Source: Planctomycetota bacterium
GTDB taxonomy: Bacteria > Planctomycetota > MHYJ01 > JACQXL01 > JACQZI01
NCBI GenBank assembly: GCA_016207825.1
Contig: JACQZI010000026.1
Location: 1-41,557 of the forward strand
Length of the DNA stretch: 41,557 nt
Direction of reading: 5' to 3'
Below the pieces are notes generated by a model. It was not told the DNA's origin. It saw only the letters and a program-made list of their open reading frames with translations, and did not search any database. Shown piece after piece: positions 38,021 through 41,557 of the stretch. Positions within the stretch are counted from its first letter, which is position 1; every line of letters begins with the position of its first letter. The position numbers were made by a program, and so were the translations under genes.

Positions 38021-38031
38021 GAATAAGTAAA

Positions 38032-38595
38032 ATGGCTAATCCCGATAAAGTGCTGGTTGTTTCCGGGCCTTCGGGCGTGGGCAAGACCACTTTGTGCGAC
38101 CGGTTGCTTAAGGATGAGCCGAGGGTGAAAGCCTGCGTCACGGCAACGACCAGGGCGCCGCGGCCCGGGGAAACAGATGGAAAAGATTATTATTTCGTCT
38201 CCAAAGAAACCTTTAAGAATTGGCTGGAAAAAGACGAAATCATAGAGCATACGGAATTATACGGGGAGTTTTACGGAACCCCAAAGAAATCGGTAGATGA
38301 AATATTTGCCCAAGGGTGTTATCCTTTGTTGAGAATAGACGTTGACGGGGCGGAAAACCTAAGGAATAAAGGGTATAAAGGCGTTTTTATTTTCATTATG
38401 CCGCCGAATGTCCAGGCGTTAAAAGAAAGGCTTATGAAACGCAAAACCGCAACCGGTGATATGAAAAAACGCCTGGCGCGGGTTGACGAGGAATTGAAAC
38501 GCAGTAGCGAATACGATTTCCGGGTGGTAAATGATGATCTGGAAAAGGCCCTGAAAGAGATGAAAGGTATTTTAGCCAGTAAATTATTTAAATAA
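38032..38595 (+). CDS. gmk: Guanylate kinase
   Basis: The enzyme phosphorylates GMP to GDP with ATP. The 187-aa protein has the P-loop SGPSGVGKTTL near the N-terminus, TTRAPRPGETDGKDYYFV, EIIEHTELYGEFYGTP for GMP binding, RIDVDGAENL, and the lid RMKRKTATGDMKKR-like region. Length and order are typical. It follows the tandem repeat and precedes rpoZ by 24 bp, the usual gmk-rpoZ-coa arrangement. Confidence 0.95.
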   Translation: MANPDKVLVVSGPSGVGKTTLCDRLLKDEPRVKACVTATTRAPRPGETDGKDYYFVSKETFKNWLEKDEIIEHTELYGEFYGTPKKSVDEIFAQGCYPLLRIDVDGAENLRNKGYKGVFIFIMPPNVQALKERLMKRKTATGDMKKRLARVDEELKRSSEYDFRVVNDDLEKALKEMKGILASKLFK

Positions 38596-38619
38596 ATTAG
38601 ATATGAAAAGGAGAATCGC

Positions 38620-38841
38620 ATGAATATACAAAAAATAGACGCAATTACGGAAAGTGCCCACGGGCGTTTTAAGGCGACATCGGTCGTCCGGATAAGGCTT
38701 CAGGAAATGATGCGCGCCGGGATTATGTCCAAGATGAACAAAAGCGTTGATGAGTCAATTGAAACCATAATGGATGAAATATTGTCCGGCGAGATTACCG
38801 TTAAGAAAGAGGAAGAAGAGAAAAAAGGCAAAGGGAAATGA
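38620..38841 (+). CDS. rpoZ: RNA polymerase omega subunit
   Basis: The 73-aa protein corresponds to omega, which helps assemble RNA polymerase. The conserved N-terminal part is IQKIDAITESAHGRFKATSVVRIRLQEMM, followed by a charged KKEEEEKKGKGK tail. It is divergent from E. coli omega, but the length and the gmk-rpoZ-coaC context support the call. A ribosome site AAGGAG lies before ATG 38620. Its TGA overlaps the coaC ATG by 4 bp, suggesting translational coupling. Confidence 0.78.
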   Translation: MNIQKIDAITESAHGRFKATSVVRIRLQEMMRAGIMSKMNKSVDESIETIMDEILSGEITVKKEEEEKKGKGK

Positions 38842-39401
38842 AATTAAAAGGCAAAAACATATTGATAGGCGTGACCGGCGGGATTGCCGCCTATAAGGCC
38901 GCGGAAATCGTTTCCCGGCTCCATCAGAAAGGCGCCAGTGTCAAGGTCGTTATGACCAAATCCGCCGCGGAATTCGTCACTCCCCTTACTTTCCAGACGC
39001 TTTCCCATAACCAAGTCTATACGGAAATGTTTAGCGGATACGAAGCTAACCCGAAACATATTTCGTTAGCCGATGAAGCGGATTTACTGCTGGTAGCGCC
39101 TGCCACCGCGAATATCATCGGCAAAATTGCCCACGGCATTGCGGATGACCTCCTTTCCACCGTAGTCATGTCCCTGCCTCGCCGGCAGGCGGGCGTTAAG
39201 TGCCCGGTCTTGATTGCCCCGGCAATGAACGATATGATGTATAAAAACCCGATAGTTCAGGAAAATATAAAGAAACTGCAAAAGCTAGGCTACAAATTCA
39301 TTCCGCCTGAAAAAGGTTACTTAGCCTGCCAGAAAGTTGGCGAAGGTCGCTTGGCGTGCCTGGATACAATTCTCTCGTCAGTTGAAAAAGCGCTCTCTTA
39401 A
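38838..39401 (+). CDS. coaC: Phosphopantothenoylcysteine decarboxylase (stand-alone CoaC)
   Basis: This flavoprotein decarboxylates phosphopantothenoylcysteine in coenzyme A synthesis. The 187-aa protein has GVTGGIAAYKAAEIVSRL, the active-site His in HISLADEADLLLVAPATANIIGKIA, PAMNDMMY, and the C-terminal lid KVGEGRLA. It ends without the CoaB half, which is encoded at 28366. An extra SLPRRQAGV segment before CPVLIAPAMN comes from a small palindrome (39173-39189). Confidence 0.93.
   Translation: MKLKGKNILIGVTGGIAAYKAAEIVSRLHQKGASVKVVMTKSAAEFVTPLTFQTLSHNQVYTEMFSGYEANPKHISLADEADLLLVAPATANIIGKIAHGIADDLLSTVVMSLPRRQAGVKCPVLIAPAMNDMMYKNPIVQENIKKLQKLGYKFIPPEKGYLACQKVGEGRLACLDTILSSVEKALS
39173..39189. 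repeat. Small palindrome inside coaC
   Basis: CCTGCC-TCGCC-GGCAGG is a 6-bp stem coding part of an extra SLPRRQAG segment in CoaC. A related CCTGCC/GGTAGG string lies at the extended 3' end of ispF (4191-4202). Both look like traces of the same kind of in-frame palindromic insertion as in gpmI and bioF. Confidence 0.45.
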
Positions 39402-39413
39402 ACTCTTAGGCTT

Positions 39414-40640
39414 TTAGTCTCTTAGACTTTTAACCAGGCATTCCAGCATCCAATCCAGTTCTTTCCTCGTATGCATCGCCGTGATGGTGATGCGCAGTCG
39501 GCTTTCGCCGTGCGGAACCGTCGGCGGGCGAATTGCCGGAATGAATAATCCTTTATTCCAGAGGTATTGTGAGATGGCTAATGTCTTTTTGGCGTTGCCC
39601 CGCCCTTTTATATTAATTGAGTGGCGAGGCTCGCCCCGACGTAACGTCGGGGCGGCGACCATTATCGGGATAATCGGGGTTATCGAGCCCCTGAAATCGA
39701 AGTTCAACTTCTTTAATCGTTCCTTGACATAGTTCGTATTATACCAGAGTTTCTTTCTTAATGACGGCATATCCCTGATTATTCTTAATCCTTCTATTCC
39801 GGCGGCACAGGCGGGCATGGGAAGAGCGGTTGTGAAAATAAACGGACGGCTCTTGCTTTTAAGGTAGCTTATAAAATTCCTGCTTCCGGTGACAAAGCCC
39901 CCGATATTTCCGGCCGCCTTGCTTAATGTTCCGATGGAAATATCAACCTGCTTTTCTAGTCCTAAGTGCTCGGCTAATCCGCGGCCGTGTTTCCCCAAAA
40001 CGCCTGTCCCGTGTGCTTCATCCGCAATCGTGACTGCCTTGTATTTCTTTGCCAGGCGGGTTATCTCTTTTAAGGGCGCGGCGTCTCCGTCCATGCTGAA
40101 GATGGCGTCGGTTATAATATAGATATTAGATTTTAGTTTATAGTTGTTAGATAGTTTCTTTAGCCCCTCTTCAAGATGGGAAGCATCTCGATGTTTATAT
40201 ATGTATAGACGTGCCTTAGTGAGGCGCGCGGAATCCACGAGGCTCGCGTGGTTAAGTTCGTCGCAGAAGATGATATCATCCTTTTTTACCAGTGTCGTGA
40301 TGACGCCGAGATTTGCCGCGTAGCCGGAGGTGAAAAGAAGCGCGCTTTGGGCGCCTTTAAAGCGGGCGATTTCTTTTTCCAGTTCTTTGTGGTAGCTGAA
40401 TGTCCCGGCCATCAGGCGCGAGGCGCCCGAACCCCAGCCGACCTCTTTTAAGGCGCGCCGGGCGGCTTCTATCACCCGCGGGTGCTGGGATAAGCCCAGG
40501 TAATCATTCGTGCAGAAAGAAACATACCACTTTCCGCCAATCTTAACCCGGCTTCCTTTGATTGCCGAAATGGCTTTGAATTCCCTGATTAATCCGGCCT
40601 GCCGAAGGCTCTTTAACTCACGTTTTACGAAATCTAACAT
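39414..40640 (-). CDS. bioF: 8-amino-7-oxononanoate synthase (or close alpha-oxoamine synthase)
   Basis: This PLP enzyme joins pimeloyl-thioester with alanine in biotin synthesis, cytoplasmic. The 408-aa protein has YVSFCTNDYLGLSQHP, GAQSALLFTSGYAANLGV, CDELNHASLVDSARL, TIADEAHGTGVLG, GTLSKAAGNIGGFV with the PLP lysine near residue 240, and FIPAIRPPTVPHGESRLRITI. The last motif favours BioF over Kbl. It is about 20 aa longer than usual because of an insertion at about residues 326-345 (APTLRRGEPRH) encoded over a palindrome. No other bio genes are near. It begins 4 bp after the helix-turn-helix gene and could make biotin for the OadA-type carrier in this window. Confidence 0.92.
   Translation of the reverse strand: MLDFVKRELKSLRQAGLIREFKAISAIKGSRVKIGGKWYVSFCTNDYLGLSQHPRVIEAARRALKEVGWGSGASRLMAGTFSYHKELEKEIARFKGAQSALLFTSGYAANLGVITTLVKKDDIIFCDELNHASLVDSARLTKARLYIYKHRDASHLEEGLKKLSNNYKLKSNIYIITDAIFSMDGDAAPLKEITRLAKKYKAVTIADEAHGTGVLGKHGRGLAEHLGLEKQVDISIGTLSKAAGNIGGFVTGSRNFISYLKSKSRPFIFTTALPMPACAAGIEGLRIIRDMPSLRKKLWYNTNYVKERLKKLNFDFRGSITPIIPIMVAAPTLRRGEPRHSINIKGRGNAKKTLAISQYLWNKGLFIPAIRPPTVPHGESRLRITITAMHTRKELDWMLECLVKSLRD
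39632..39654. repeat. Palindromic repeat inserted in bioF
   Basis: Arms CGCCCCGACGT and ACGTCGGGGCG are perfect 11-bp complements around one A. The 20-bp string CCCGACGTAACGTCGGGGCG (39635-39654) occurs again exactly at 25628-25647 inside the foldback element. A second palindrome GGCGAG-G-CTCGCC (39623-39635) overlaps its left edge. In BioF it codes for residues missing from homologues. Confidence 0.75.
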
Positions 40641-40644
40641 AGAA

Positions 40645-40914
40645 TTAATATTTTATTCTCTTAAATACCCGTTTACCCCTCAATCCTTCCACGCCTTTTT
40701 TCCGGTAGGCATCCAGCCATTTCCAGACACTGCGTTCGCTTGTCTTTAATTGCTGAGCAATCTTAGCAACCGTCCAGCCATAATTAGACCAGTAAACTGC
40801 CTGCCCCCGGCGGCGCGCCCGCATGTTTCTTTTGCTTAAGGCATCCTTTAAAAATCCGTCTAAAGATTTGGATTCTTCAGGCGAAAGCTTGATAAAAAAG
40901 TTGCAACGGGACAT
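40645..40914 (-). CDS. Small IS630-like helix-turn-helix protein
   Basis: The 89-aa protein resembles the N-terminal DNA-binding part of IS630-family transposases: RRGQAVYWSNYGWTVAKIAQ, then QQLKTSERSVWKWLDAYRKKGVEGL. It ends in KRVFKRIKY with no DDE catalytic domain anywhere downstream, where bioF starts 4 bp later. A strong GGGAGG ribosome site precedes ATG 40914. It is either a remnant of a transposase or a domesticated small regulator. The close coupling to bioF and the inverted repeat just upstream favour a regulatory role, but that is inference. Confidence 0.7.
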   Translation of the reverse strand: MSRCNFFIKLSPEESKSLDGFLKDALSKRNMRARRRGQAVYWSNYGWTVAKIAQQLKTSERSVWKWLDAYRKKGVEGLRGKRVFKRIKY

Positions 40915-40928
40915 TTTCCCTCCCTTAT

Positions 40929-41035
40929 TAAGTTCAAGATTAAGCCGTGGAATCTTGAACTTAACGCCCGGAACTCGATTATATTGATTTCTACATCTTC
41001 ATTATATTACATTTCCGGCCCTAAAGTTCAAGATT
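40929..41035. promoter_or_regulatory. Operator-like inverted and direct repeats upstream of the helix-turn-helix gene
   Basis: TAAGTTCAAGATT (40929-40941) and AATCTTGAACTTA (40951-40963) are perfect 13-bp inverted arms with a 9-bp spacer, 15 bp upstream of the helix-turn-helix start. A third copy, AAGTTCAAGATT, lies at 41024-41035 in the same orientation as the left arm. The arms begin and end with TA. They could be binding sites for the small protein or a minimal transposon end pair. Confidence 0.6.
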
Positions 41036-41155
41036 AATAGGTAACTCGTTTATCAAATTCCCCCATATGCGCAAATAAACGAATATTAGGCGCGTTATAA
41101 CGAAGATAAGCCAAATTTCTTCGCTATATGATAGATTCAGGCTTTGGAAATAATA

Positions 41156-41421
41156 GGGGGTAGGGTAGGGATGTAGCTATTCGGTTAATGAAGCATAGCC
41201 CCTGAAGCAATCAACCGTTACCACTAAAATAATGGTTCGTTGCCTGACCATAAATAATTCGTTGCCATTAAAATAATCAGGCATTACCCGCGAAATAATG
41301 ACGCATAGCCTTTGATGGAATTAAGAATTGCCATTGAAAGAATGGCTTGTTACCTTCGCATAAATAAATCGTTACCCTTAAAATTCTTTAATCCAAACGG
41401 AGGTAGGGTAGGGGCAACCCT
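41156..41421. repeat. Ten-unit 22-bp repeat array 2 with G-rich flanks
   Basis: Ten uninterrupted 22-bp units run from 41172 to 41391. All start with a T.RCY-type heptamer: TGTAGCT, CATAGCC, CGTTACC, CGTTGCC, CGTTGCC, CATTACC, CATAGCC, AATTGCC, TGTTACC, CGTTACC. Units 2 and 7, 3 and 8, 4 and 9 are more alike than neighbours, giving a 110-bp super-period. The array is flanked by GGGGGTAGGGTAGGG (41156-41170) and GGTAGGGTAGGGG (41402-41414). Confidence 0.85.
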
Positions 41422-41472
41422 GCTTTGTTGAATAATTATTTTGAGGAGTGATATAAAAGTTAAAGTAAAACA

Positions 41473-41535
41473 GGGTCATAGACGAAAATACTTGTAGAGA
41501 ACAGTATTTTTATAAGGAGAACCCGTCTATGACCC
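41473..41535 (+). promoter_or_regulatory. Leader hairpin covering a start codon
   Basis: GGGTCATAGACG (41473-41484) is a perfect 12-bp complement of CGTCTATGACCC (41524-41535). The right arm contains the ATG (41529-41531) of the last gene, and the AAGGAG ribosome site (41514-41519) lies in the loop. As RNA it would occlude the start codon; as DNA it could be an operator or element end. Confidence 0.6.
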
Positions 41536-41557
41536 CTGATTTATTATGTGAATCGGC
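41529..41557 (+). CDS. 5' end of an unidentified gene, cut by the window
   Basis: ATG at 41529 follows AAGGAG with 9-bp spacing and reads MTPDLLCES to the end of the window. The frame is open, but only nine codons are visible, so the product cannot be named. The inverted repeat around the ATG and the dense repeats upstream raise the possibility of a mobile-element gene; this is speculative. Confidence 0.4.

Noticed and set aside
40645-40914. Complete insertion sequence of the IS630 family
   Set aside because: No DDE catalytic domain follows; bioF starts 4 bp later. Only the helix-turn-helix part is present.
41156-41170. G-quadruplex or telomere-like sequence
   Set aside because: GGGGGTAGGGTAGGG has only three clear G-tracts; a fourth tract within loop distance is missing, so a stable intramolecular quadruplex is not supported.

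Overview
The window reads as chromosomal sequence from an uncultivated bacterium of the PVC type, most likely a planctomycete-like lineage. This is an inference. It rests on an ATP synthase operon with a fused b-delta subunit, tandem secreted HEAT-repeat proteins, a membrane Ser/Thr kinase, FHA-GAF-HD signalling, a yicC-gmk-rpoZ-coaC cluster, moderate GC and many small palindromic repeats. No 16S rRNA or other decisive marker is present. Almost everything is single-copy housekeeping. I saw no rRNA, tRNA, CRISPR array or complete insertion sequence.

Layout. (1) 1-672: the 3' end of an unrecognised gene. (2) 6457-741, minus strand: an apparent operon parA-parB-ispF-Ser/Thr kinase-gpmI, with parS-like sites inside parA and parB. 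(3) 6634-9938: clpC-fabG behind a good sigma70-type promoter. (4) 10045-13881: an acyl-CoA carboxylase beta subunit, a small carboxylase-associated protein and a biotinylated OadA-type carboxyltransferase; together these could form a transcarboxylase. (5) 18908-13927, minus strand: lysS, a LolC/E-type permease, a LolD-type ATPase and an FHA-GAF-HD-GYP signalling protein. (6) 19129-24418: an unusual F-type ATPase operon in the order epsilon, c, b-delta, alpha, gamma, beta. It has no subunit a, and its epsilon is short. (7) pheS (minus), a foldback repeat element, a lipoprotein and an endonuclease IV homologue. (8) An 830-bp non-coding stretch with a 22-bp periodic array and nested inverted repeats, followed by coaB-uppP-ftsK. 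(9) Two tandem paralogous secreted HEAT-repeat proteins (minus). (10) secG-pyrE-yicC-gmk-rpoZ-coaC. (11) bioF preceded by a small IS630-like helix-turn-helix gene (minus). (12) A final non-coding stretch with a ten-unit 22-bp array and a hairpin covering the start codon of a gene cut by the window end.

The genes serve chromosome segregation and division (ParAB, FtsK), proteostasis and export (ClpC, SecG, Lol-type ABC), envelope and isoprenoid supply (IspF, UppP), cofactors (split CoaB/CoaC, BioF), nucleotides (PyrE, Gmk), energy (GpmI, carboxylases, F-ATPase) and translation (LysS, PheS). The most unusual content is non-coding. There are two 22-bp phased repeat arrays with a related G-rich flank, in-frame palindromic insertions inside housekeeping genes (gpmI, bioF, probably coaC and ispF), a Shine-Dalgarno-sequestering hairpin inside the ATPase operon, and a 13-bp inverted repeat upstream of the helix-turn-helix-bioF pair.
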